Below, piece by piece: positions 17,991 to 25,481 of a stretch of 64,000 nt of DNA. Made by a program: the position numbers and the translations under genes. Below the pieces are notes generated by a model that had not been told where the DNA came from, searched no databases, and saw nothing but the letters and a program-made list of their open reading frames with translations. The DNA is taken from NCBI RefSeq assembly GCF_004331465.1, contig NZ_SJKB01000002.1, forward strand, positions 496,001 to 560,000, read 5' to 3'. The DNA comes from Kribbella pittospori. Its GTDB lineage: Bacteria; Actinomycetota; Actinomycetes; Propionibacteriales; Kribbellaceae. Position 1 is the first letter of the stretch. Each line of letters begins with the position of its first letter.

Positions 17991-19709
17991 TCAGCTGCTC
18001 GGTTCGAGGATCAACAACGATGCCGAGGGCAACGGAAGCGTGACCTCCAGGGACACGTCACCGTCCACCGTGATGCGGCGCTCGGCTTCGAACTCCTCGA
18101 GACCCTGCCGATCGGTGATCTTGGCCAGCTGTTCGGCGGTCGGATCCTGGGGCGAGCCGAGACTCTGCCAGACAGTAAAGGAGTTGCTGTGGTCGGCGTC
18201 GATGCGCAGATGCCGCAACCGGTAGGACCCGGCCGGCAGGTTCCGTACGGTCACGCTCACCGGTGTCAGGTCCTCGCTGGTCTGATACTGATCATCGATG
18301 TGCCGCCAGAGCAGTACGGCGACGCTCCCGTCCTCCGCCCGCGAGGCGAGGGCGTCGACCTCCTCGGGCATGCTGCTGCCGTCGGTGTGCTCGAGTTCGC
18401 CCACCTTCCAGGCCGCATCCGAGGTCGTGCGCAGCCGGTCAGGACCGAGCAGCGACAGCATCCGATAGGCGTTGAGGAACGGCTTTTCGACGCCGCCCGC
18501 GGTGAGGAAGGACCGGGTGCCTTCGAAGTAGCGTTCGGCCTCGAAGTAGAAGCTCCAGGAGGTGGCGTAGGCGACCTTGGCCGGCTCGGTGGCGTTCAGG
18601 TCCAGGATCTTCTTCATCAGCTTCGCCTGGAAGACCGGGTAGTACTCGGTGTTCTGGAAGCTGTAGTTGCGGTTGTCGTAGCGTCCGAAGTGCGCCGGCA
18701 CCGCTGCGTCGCACTCGTCGACGATCACCGGCAGGTCGGCGTACGCCTCGTACGAACCGATCAGCCGGTTGAACTCGCGCAGGTCGTACAACATCTTCGT
18801 CGACGACGGGCTGAGCAGTTCGGCCGCGGGCTCGGCGAAGGGCCGGTAGTCGCGGGTCGGGAAGCGGCAGCCCTTGGTGTGATAAGCGATGAAGTCCAGC
18901 GGCTCGCCACGGCGCGACGTGTAGTCCAGGAAGCCCCGCAGGAACTCCAGTCCACCGCTGGTGACGGCCGGTCCGCCGACCTTGGCCTCTGGCAGCACGG
19001 CCCGGATCGCTTCCACGGTTGCGGTGTACAGCTCGTTGTACTGCTCGAGAGTGCCGCGCCAGTAGCTGATGTCCGGCTCGTTCCACAGCTCCCAGAGCCA
19101 GGTCTTCACCTCCGCCTCGCCGTACCGATCGATGCAGTGCCGAACCGTGGCGCCGACCAGCCCCGCCCACTTGGCGTAGTCCTTGGGCGGATACCCCCAG
19201 GCGCCCGCCTCGTAATTGGTGTACGCCGTGGGGCTCGGTACGACGGTCAGCTCGGCGGCCTCAGGCGGCAGCAGATCGCGCGGGGTGAAGCCGAGTTCCA
19301 CCAGCAGGTGATGTCCGGCACCGACGATCGCGTCGTACGCCTGGTCCAGCAGCGTGAAGTCGTAGTACGGGTTGCCGTCGGCGTCCTCGTGGTAGACGTT
19401 GCCGTTGCTCCAGTGCGGGATCCCGAAGCCGCTGCCGGAGCAGTACATGTAGTGCGGCCGGACGAAGTACCCGCCGCCGGAGAAGTCGGTGAAGGTCTGC
19501 AGCAGCCGCTTGCCGGTCGGCGTGTACGTCCAGTTGAACTCGTCGTACCCGAAGCTCTCCCAGATGCGCGTCAGCGGACCCTCGATCTCCGCGGCGTCGA
19601 CGGCGATCGTCGCCGTGGTGACGTGCGGCGCATCGGGATTCCGGGGAGCGGCCGGCGGAAACGGGCCGAGTGACTTGCGTCCGGTGTGAACCGCTGTGTC
19701 GGTGGTCAT
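17991..19709 (-). CDS. Glycoside hydrolase family 39 protein (beta-xylosidase-like), intracellular
   Basis: 572 residues with no signal peptide, so it probably acts on imported oligosaccharides. The GH39 acid/base Glu is E211 in WELWNEPDISYW and the nucleophile is probably E332 in LPVIVDECDAAV. The TIM barrel spans about 40-450 and a beta-sandwich domain (from about 460, LASRAEDGSVAVLLWRH) follows, as in bacterial beta-xylosidases. First gene of the operon; its promoter lies in the region shared with the divergent GntR gene. The exact linkage could be xylosidic or another beta-glycoside. Confidence 0.88.
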   Translation of the reverse strand: MTTDTAVHTGRKSLGPFPPAAPRNPDAPHVTTATIAVDAAEIEGPLTRIWESFGYDEFNWTYTPTGKRLLQTFTDFSGGGYFVRPHYMYCSGSGFGIPHWSNGNVYHEDADGNPYYDFTLLDQAYDAIVGAGHHLLVELGFTPRDLLPPEAAELTVVPSPTAYTNYEAGAWGYPPKDYAKWAGLVGATVRHCIDRYGEAEVKTWLWELWNEPDISYWRGTLEQYNELYTATVEAIRAVLPEAKVGGPAVTSGGLEFLRGFLDYTSRRGEPLDFIAYHTKGCRFPTRDYRPFAEPAAELLSPSSTKMLYDLREFNRLIGSYEAYADLPVIVDECDAAVPAHFGRYDNRNYSFQNTEYYPVFQAKLMKKILDLNATEPAKVAYATSWSFYFEAERYFEGTRSFLTAGGVEKPFLNAYRMLSLLGPDRLRTTSDAAWKVGELEHTDGSSMPEEVDALASRAEDGSVAVLLWRHIDDQYQTSEDLTPVSVTVRNLPAGSYRLRHLRIDADHSNSFTVWQSLGSPQDPTAEQLAKITDRQGLEEFEAERRITVDGDVSLEVTLPLPSASLLILEPSS

Positions 19710-19814
19710 CGTCGTCGTGACCTCTCTGCCCTGGGGGTCGGGCTTGCCTCACGGTCGGCCGGCTTCGGCGCCGGCCCTGTGCCTGAGTGGAGGTTCCGAG
19801 TCTGCTCTTGCGAT

Positions 19815-19846
19815 TGATTTACTGTCAATGACTTACTGTTTACAAT
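19815..19846. promoter_or_regulatory. Divergent GH39-operon / GntR control region with direct repeats
   Basis: TGATTTACTGT (19815-19825) and TGACTTACTGT (19829-19839) are direct repeats with a 14-base period and one mismatch, in an AT-rich island unlike its surroundings. On the plus strand TTTACT (19818-19823), a 17-base spacer and TACAAT (19841-19846) make a good promoter for the GntR gene. On the minus strand TTGACA (rc of 19823-19828) is a perfect -35 box for the operon. The repeats overlap both, as expected for a repressor site. Confidence 0.6.
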
Positions 19847-19915
19847 CTACAGGTAGACCTGACAGGGGTTACAGTCGTCCTTACTGGCGGTAACTGCTTC
19901 GAGGAGGTGGTCGGC

Positions 19916-20596
19916 ATGATGTCCGACGACGTCGTGCCCTCGCTGCCTTCGCAGCGCGCTCTTGGTGATCTGGTGACCGACGTACTCCGGGAGATGATCA
20001 CCGGCGCCAGGTTCCAGCCGGGACAGCACCTCAAGGAGACCGAGCTGGCCGAGGCGCTCAAGGTCAGCCGCGGGCCGATCCGGCAGGCGCTGGCCCGACT
20101 CGAGGAGGAGGGGCACGTCGAGCTCCGCCGGCACCGAGGGGCGTTCGTCAGCACGTTGACGAAGACCGATGTCGAGGAAGTGCACACCCTCCGCGGCGCC
20201 ATCGAGCGCCTGGCCGTCAGCCGGGCGTGTACTCGGATGCAGGGTCAGGGATTCGCCGAGATGGACGCGGTCCTGGAGCAGATGAAGAGCGTCGACACCA
20301 AGATCGTCCCGGAGGACGCCGTACGACTGGACCTCCAGTTCCACGACATCATCTACGCCTACTGCGACCACGCCCGCGTCCAGCGCGTCTGGGAGTCCAT
20401 CCGCGGTCAGGTGACGGTCTTCCTCCGCGCCCGCAACGCGAGCTTCCCCGACTTCCTGGACGTCGGCTACAGCGAACACAAAGAACTACGAGACGCCCTG
20501 GCCCTGGGTGATCCCCAAGCCGCCCAAGACGGAATAGACAAACACATCCTCGGCGCCTACGAACGCCTAAAACGCCTCAACCTCCCCGACCGCTGA
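19916..20596 (+). CDS. GntR-family regulator, FadR/FCD subfamily
   Basis: 226 residues. The winged-helix domain spans about 10-75 (VTDVLREMITGARFQPGQHL, LAEALKVSRGPIRQALARLE). The all-helical FCD ligand domain spans about 85-215, with the metal-binding residues Asp and His in LDLQFHDIIY and His residues in YSEHKELRDAL and DKHILGAYERL. The ATG was chosen because AGGAGGTG lies 8 bases upstream; a GTG at 19907 overlaps that site. It is divergent from the glycosidase-transport operon and probably represses it until a sugar-derived acid binds. Confidence 0.9.
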   Translation: MMSDDVVPSLPSQRALGDLVTDVLREMITGARFQPGQHLKETELAEALKVSRGPIRQALARLEEEGHVELRRHRGAFVSTLTKTDVEEVHTLRGAIERLAVSRACTRMQGQGFAEMDAVLEQMKSVDTKIVPEDAVRLDLQFHDIIYAYCDHARVQRVWESIRGQVTVFLRARNASFPDFLDVGYSEHKELRDALALGDPQAAQDGIDKHILGAYERLKRLNLPDR

Positions 20597-20644
20597 CGCG
20601 CCTGACATTGCGCACGCGGCCAACCACCGGCCGGCGTACGGCAT

Positions 20645-21554
20645 GTGATTGGTGATCGGACGGTGGAAGCGGACCTCCGTCGACTGGCAACCAACGGGAC
20701 CTGGGACGCCGTCATCGACACCAGCGCCTATGAACCGATCGATGTCGCGGGCGTGACGAAGACTCTCGCGGACAACTTCGAGCAATACGTGCTCGTCTCA
20801 ACAGTCAGCGCCTACCGAGACTGGCCGGCGAGCGCAGTCGATGAGACCGCGCCATTGTGACCGTCGGCTGCGACGTACACGGAGGACTCTCCCGAACTCG
20901 CCGGCATGACCATCGGCGGACGGTACGGAACGCTCAAGGCCGGCTGTGAGGTCGCCGCCGTCGCCGGTGCTGCCCGCAGCCTCATCGTCCGCCCTGGCGT
21001 CATCCTGGGACCCGGCGAGTACGTCGGTCGCGGCCTCAAACTCCTGCAGCGAGCCGCCCTAGGAGGACGATGGTTGCTCCCAGCACCGGCTGAGCAACCA
21101 ATCCAACCGATCGACGTCCGCGACGTTTCGACGTTCGTACTCAACGCCATTGAGCATCGACTAGACGGCGCATACAACGTCGTCGCACCACAAGACCACG
21201 CGACGTACGGCGGCCTCATCGACATCTGCCTTGACACCTAACAGGCCGCCGTACCCAACCAGTCTGGGTGGATCCACACTGGCTGATCGAACACGACGTA
21301 CGCCAGTGGACAGAGATCTCCTATGGCGCGTCCCCCAAGGCACCTGGAAAGTCGACAACCACCAGGCAACCAAGGCCGGCCTGACCTGTCGCCCCCTCCC
21401 CAACACCCTGCAAGACTTCAAGCTAACCCTCGACCGCGACGGCCTAATCGCCCACCCCCGTCAGTCCCAACTCGGCCTGCCCCCAGAACGCGAAGCCGAC
21501 CTACTCGCCAAATGGGACAAGACCCAGACGCCAGACGCACGCTTGACCGGCTGA
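20645..21554 (+). pseudogene. NAD-dependent epimerase/dehydratase pseudogene
   Basis: Relic of an extended-SDR reductase. The N-terminal Rossmann motif (about 45 residues) is missing; the sequence begins VIGDRTVEADLRRLATNG. A TGA at 20858-20860 interrupts the frame where a Trp is expected (ETAPL, then PSAATYTEDSPELAG in the same frame). The frame then shifts near 21240 (VWVDPHWLIEHDVRQWTEI) and again near 21318 (LWRVPQGTWKVDNHQATKAG). The ending (PPEREADLLAKWDKTQ) resembles intact homologues. With four separate lesions it cannot make the enzyme. Confidence 0.85.
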
Positions 21555-21590
21555 GCGATCAAGGTCGAGCCGCAGTACTGGCCACCGCGG

Positions 21591-22553
21591 TTAGGGAGCT
21601 GGTACGCCGCCGACTGCTGCCAAGGCTTTCCGGAGGCGGGTCTGTCGATCAAGCAGCCAATCGACGTACTGATTCCAGTTCTCCTCAGAGCTCACGTCCG
21701 CGTCAGGCAGGTAATCCGCGACTCGGGTCAACTTACGGTCAGGCAGCTCCTGCCAGTCCAAAGCCAGACCGTAGGCCTGTTCCATCTCGGCTTGTTTGGC
21801 TTTGAGTGCTTGGAATCGGCCGAGGTTGACATCGGCGTCGGGTGATTCAAAGACCAGCTCGCTGGAGAGACCGCCCCTGGTAAACGACGTGAAGTAGGTC
21901 GCACCGGTGATGCCAGCGGTCATCGTGAACCACGAGTCTCGCGGAGCGCGCCTTGCCCGAGACCAGCCCGGCCGGTCAGCCTTGACGACGTCGATCCACC
22001 GACTCCAGAAGGCGCGGTACAGGATTTGTTTGCCGGTCGCTTCAGCCTGGCTGGTGGCGGCCCGAACCGTCTTCTCCCAATCGTTGGGCTGGGCGACGAG
22101 TCGGAACGACGGTGCTGGGTCGGACTGTCCGATCCGCACGACGCCGAGTTCTACAGCGAAGAATCTCGTGGCCTCGTCAGTGCGAGCATTCAGCCAGTCG
22201 ATAGCCGCTCGATGTTCGGCTCGAAACGATGCGGCAACCCAGACGATCGTGGTGGGGTCGGTCCCGGCCGCGTAGGTGAGGATCTGGCCGAGGTGGCCGT
22301 GATCGGAGGTCTCGAGCTGATTCTCGACGATCACGACTTCGCCGGTGGTTTCATCGCGGCCCATGAGATCCAAGCTGAATCCGCCCACCGGATGCTCGGC
22401 CACGTCGAGCGCGAGATCCATCCCCAGCAAGTCGCTGAGTACGTCGACGTTGTTGAGCAGCCACGGGGTGAAGCTGTGAGCCTCATGCGGCCAAACGTCG
22501 CGGGGAGATAGACGAGTAAGGCGGCCAAGGACAGGCATGGGGCCATCAGACAT
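21591..22553 (-). CDS. DUF4268 domain protein with PD-(D/E)XK-like nuclease core
   Basis: 320 residues. The N-terminal half has a restriction-endonuclease-like core: FSLDLMGRDETTGEVVIVENQ, with Asp, then E-N-Q where Glu-X-Lys is usual, followed by HLGQILTYAAG. The C-terminal half (from about 180, FWSRWIDVVKADRPGWSRAR) matches DUF4268. Proteins of this type occur next to restriction-modification or as orphan nucleases; the role is not established. The Lys-to-Gln change resembles other active family members and does not prove inactivity. The ATG at 22553 follows GGTGGG. Convergent with the epimerase pseudogene. Confidence 0.75.
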   Translation of the reverse strand: MSDGPMPVLGRLTRLSPRDVWPHEAHSFTPWLLNNVDVLSDLLGMDLALDVAEHPVGGFSLDLMGRDETTGEVVIVENQLETSDHGHLGQILTYAAGTDPTTIVWVAASFRAEHRAAIDWLNARTDEATRFFAVELGVVRIGQSDPAPSFRLVAQPNDWEKTVRAATSQAEATGKQILYRAFWSRWIDVVKADRPGWSRARRAPRDSWFTMTAGITGATYFTSFTRGGLSSELVFESPDADVNLGRFQALKAKQAEMEQAYGLALDWQELPDRKLTRVADYLPDADVSSEENWNQYVDWLLDRQTRLRKALAAVGGVPAP

Positions 22554-22890
22554 GCGCCCACCTTGCCATCTCAGGACGCTGAGGCGGTGACCGCTAGGCC
22601 AAACGTCGGCGAACGGCTGGGCGGGGAACGGCCCAAGAGCTCCGGACATACCGCGCCCGGACACCAACCTGATAGCTCGACTTCTTGAATGGCCGGGTCA
22701 GGCGGAAGGCTTCGGCGGGGTCCAGGGTGCTGCTGGGGTGGGCGTTTATCGGACGGGTTGTGGTTGGGGACATCCGGATTGGTGGTGGCGGCGAAGGGGT
22801 GGGTGACGCTGCTGGGTGGGCCCGCTGGTGGCGGTTGTTGGTGACCGGACGCGTGGGGTGGACGGCGCCGCTACTGAGAGGTGAATCGGC
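22554..22890. other. Intergenic region between divergent genes
   Basis: About 340 bases, G-rich on the plus strand, containing the promoters of the DUF4268 gene and the secreted DUF4394 gene. AGAGGTG just before 22891 is the ribosome site of the latter. I see no operator or RNA element. Confidence 0.4.
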
Positions 22891-23865
22891 ATGTATCAAC
22901 CACGACGACGTGTTCGTATCGTCGCCGCGACGCTGGCCGCGATCGCGTTGCCGGCTACGGCTTTGGTGCTCAGCGGTGCGACGCAGGCGACGGCCGGTGG
23001 CGGGGCGGCCACGGGTGTGGCGGCTTCGGCTGCTAAGGCTGGGGCTCAGGACTCCGCGGGCGCGAAGGCGGGGGCTCAGGGGTCCGCGAAGGCTGGTGGG
23101 CAGAGTTCTGATGTGGTCGGGCTGACCGATCGGGGGCGGCTGGTGAAGTTTCGGTCGGCTGACAGGATCCGTAGTGCGGCGCGGGTGCTGGGACTGAAGG
23201 ATGATCGGCGGCTGGTGGGGATCGACTTCCGGGTTCAGGACGGGAAGTTGTACGGCGTTGGCGATCGGGGTGGGATCTACACGATCAACACTGGGGCGTA
23301 CTTCGGGCGGGCCTCGAAGGTGTCGCAGCTCAGCGTGGCGCTGGACGGGCAGAACTTCGGGGTCGACTTCAACCCGGCCGCGAATCGGCTGCGTGTGATC
23401 AGTGATACCGGCCAGAACCTGCGCCACAACATCGACGATCCGGCCGGTGCGCCTGCGAGCGGCATGACCGCCGTCGACGGGACGCTGGCGTATCCGGGTG
23501 TGCCACCTGCTCCGGCGCCCACGGCGACCGGGGTGACGGCGGCGGCGTACACGAACAACGACCTCGATCCGAACACGGCGACGACGCTGTTCGACATCGA
23601 CACCATGCTCGACCAGGTCGTGATCCAGTCGCCCGCGAACGCCGGACTGCTCGCACCAACCGGCAAGCTCACGGTCGACGTCGGCCCGTGGGCCGGATTC
23701 GACATCTCCACCCAGAACGGCAGCAACCGCGGGCTCGCAGTACTGAGCACCGGCGACCGGATGCGCCTGTACGACATCGAGCTAACCACCGGCAAGGCGA
23801 CCCGCCTCGGGTCCTTCCCGCGCGACTTCCAGGTCGTCGACCTGGCCGTCCCGCTCGGCCGGTAG
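22891..23865 (+). CDS. Secreted DUF4394 domain protein
   Basis: 324 residues. A signal peptide of about 35 residues (RRRVRIVAATLAAIALPATA, then ATQATAGG) is followed by a low-complexity Ala/Gly/Lys/Gln linker with repeated AKAGAQ units (about 45-70) and then the DUF4394 beta-propeller-like domain (about 74-324: VVGLTDRGRLVKFRSADR, LVGIDFRVQDGKLYGVGD, FGVDFNPAANRLRVISDTGQ, GRFPRDF-like end). The function of the domain is unknown. Downstream lies a decayed copy of its own last 140 bases. Confidence 0.85.
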   Translation: MYQPRRRVRIVAATLAAIALPATALVLSGATQATAGGGAATGVAASAAKAGAQDSAGAKAGAQGSAKAGGQSSDVVGLTDRGRLVKFRSADRIRSAARVLGLKDDRRLVGIDFRVQDGKLYGVGDRGGIYTINTGAYFGRASKVSQLSVALDGQNFGVDFNPAANRLRVISDTGQNLRHNIDDPAGAPASGMTAVDGTLAYPGVPPAPAPTATGVTAAAYTNNDLDPNTATTLFDIDTMLDQVVIQSPANAGLLAPTGKLTVDVGPWAGFDISTQNGSNRGLAVLSTGDRMRLYDIELTTGKATRLGSFPRDFQVVDLAVPLGR

Positions 23866-23872
23866 TCCGCGC

Positions 23873-23907
23873 GGCCAGGCTCTTGTGCTCTCTGCCGGAG
23901 CCTGGCC
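23873..23907 (+). terminator. Intrinsic terminator-like hairpin of the DUF4394 gene
   Basis: GGCCAGGCTC (23873-23882) pairs perfectly with GAGCCTGGCC (23898-23907), 8 bases past the stop codon. The same stem occurs again 186 bases downstream. Confidence 0.75.
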
Positions 23908-23911
23908 GTCG

Positions 23912-24093
23912 GCAACCACAGGCTCGCAGTACGTCGTGTCTGCGACCGGATACAGCTGTATGACGTTGGCCTGACGACTGGTCGGGCGACTTGGCGTGGG
24001 GGCGTGTCCGCGTGGATTCCAGGTTGTTGATCTGGCCGTTGCGCTCGGTCGGTAGTTGGCCGGCCAGGCTCGGTGATCTACCGGAGCCTGGCC
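23912..24093 (+). repeat. Decayed tandem duplicate of the DUF4394 gene 3' end and terminator
   Basis: The segment aligns with 23723-23907. GCAACCACAGGCTCGCAGTA parallels GCAACCGCGGGCTCGCAGTA. Then follow the counterparts of DRMRLYDIELTTGKAT (here DRIQLYDVGLTTGRAT), of FQVVDLAVPLGR plus TAG, and the terminator stem. The copy has no start codon and its frame is broken, so it is non-coding. The divergence shows the duplication is old. Confidence 0.85.
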
Positions 24094-24096
24094 GGC
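24059..24096. terminator. Second copy of the terminator hairpin
   Basis: GCCGGCCAGGCTC (24059-24071) pairs with GAGCCTGGCCGGC (24084-24096), a 13-base-pair stem. It lies just before the 3' end of the convergent gene at 24101 and could serve both directions. Confidence 0.7.
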
Positions 24097-24100
24097 GGAT

Positions 24101-24514
24101 TCATTGACCTTGGTCGGCGTTCGTGCTGCGGTGCTCGAGGGTGCCGTGGCCGCCGATGCGGATCACTACCAGATGTACGACGCCCCAGGTGAGGGCTTGG
24201 TAGAGGTGTGCGTTCGGGTCGTCGAGGGTTTGCATGCCGTCTGGACCCGCGGCGGTTTCGCAGGCTTCGGCGGCGGCGTCGGTTACTTCTCTGAACGCCT
24301 CGTCGAAGGTGTCATCGATCGCCGCTCCCTGTGTTTGCAGCTGGCGGGACAATTCGTCGAGGCGGTCGGCCAGATCGTGCCGGTCGAGTTGCTGCATGTG
24401 GGTTCGGGCGTCGGCCAGCAGTACGGCGAGACGAGTCAAGGCGAGGTCTACTGCGGCGGGGTCCTTGACCAGGTGGGACAGGCGGTATCCGTTGACCTCG
24501 AAGATCACGGTCAC
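24101..24514 (-). CDS. Hypothetical small helical protein
   Basis: 137 residues, not recognised. The middle part (about 25-85) is rich in Leu, Ala, Asp and Arg with heptad-like spacing (LALTRLAVLLADARTHMQQL, LADRLDELSRQLQTQG), suggesting a helical bundle or coiled coil. The C-terminal part (ALTWGVVHLVVIRIGGHG) is more hydrophobic. It lies 35 bases after the uridine-kinase-like gene on the same strand and may be co-transcribed. No function is proposed. Confidence 0.65.
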   Translation of the reverse strand: MTVIFEVNGYRLSHLVKDPAAVDLALTRLAVLLADARTHMQQLDRHDLADRLDELSRQLQTQGAAIDDTFDEAFREVTDAAAEACETAAGPDGMQTLDDPNAHLYQALTWGVVHLVVIRIGGHGTLEHRSTNADQGQ

Positions 24515-24549
24515 ACCGTGTCAGGTGTGGTCGGGAGGAGCAAGAAGCG

Positions 24550-25227
24550 TCAGCGCGGCTGGGCTTCCCAGGCTGGACGGTGGGGGTCGTCGTTGTGGAC
24601 GACGATGTCGGCGTGATCGGTCGGGCGGACCGTGTCGAAGTAGAACTGCTGGGACGGCATGTAGCGGCTGCGATAGCGGCGTTCGACCTCGGCTGCTGAT
24701 CTCGACGAGGTCTGGTCTCGGGTCCGGGCGCGGGCCAACGTGTTCTCGAACGGCGCAGACACGAAGATGCGCAGGTCCCAGCGCTCGATCAGTTCGGGGC
24801 GCATGAGGAAGACGCCGTCGAAGAGCAGTACGGCGTCGGCGGGTGCTGACCTGATCGGCTCGGACCGTGGGGTGTCCGTGTCCCTGTCGTAGACCGCCTG
24901 CTGGAACCTTCGGTCTCCCCCGGGACCTAGCGGATCGAGGAGTACGCCGTGCAGCGCGTCGAAGTCGAAGCTGTCGTGATAGCAGCCCTCGGCGGAGTCC
25001 TCGCCGCGCCGATAGCGCTGTGACCGCGGGGTCAGGAAGTCTTCGATCGTCGCGCGGATGACGTCGCGGCCCTGCTCGCGCAGTACGACGGCAAGCTCGT
25101 CCGCCAGCGTGGTCTTGCCCACGGCCGGCGGTCCGTCCACCGCAACCCGCGTCGGGTGCGCGTTCGCAACGGATCCGACCACCTCGGCCAGACGGGTGAG
25201 GAGTTCACTTCTGGTGCCGTTCTCCAC
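24550..25227 (-). CDS. Uridine kinase-like P-loop nucleoside kinase
   Basis: 225 residues. The Walker A motif is GPPAVGKTT near residues 32-40; ATIEDFLTPRSQRYRRGED is the nucleoside-binding DDFY-like segment; LLFDGVFLMRPELIERWDL corresponds to the Walker B and lid region of uridine kinases; RARTRDQ carries lid arginines. It would phosphorylate uridine, cytidine or a related small molecule with ATP. Actinobacterial proteins of this branch are usually annotated uridine kinase without biochemical proof. The ATG follows the promoter region shared with the tyrosinase gene. Confidence 0.85.
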   Translation of the reverse strand: MENGTRSELLTRLAEVVGSVANAHPTRVAVDGPPAVGKTTLADELAVVLREQGRDVIRATIEDFLTPRSQRYRRGEDSAEGCYHDSFDFDALHGVLLDPLGPGGDRRFQQAVYDRDTDTPRSEPIRSAPADAVLLFDGVFLMRPELIERWDLRIFVSAPFENTLARARTRDQTSSRSAAEVERRYRSRYMPSQQFYFDTVRPTDHADIVVHNDDPHRPAWEAQPR

Positions 25228-25481
25228 GTTCTACCGCCGATCGTCGTCGTGAACGTCGCGTCGGGCTGACCCTATGCCGATCGAGGCGTGAAATCAGGCC
25301 GTGGTCCGCGAGCCGACGGGGCATTGACATGCCCTCACAAGACTGCTGCCCTGAGATTCTGAGGTCGGGGGCGGCGGGACGTCTGGAGTCACAGCGATGT
25401 GGGGGCGGTCGTTCACTCAAAGACGTGGGGTGCCTCCCTCGAGTACTCGGCGATTGTGCGCCGTATCAGGGGGGATCTACC

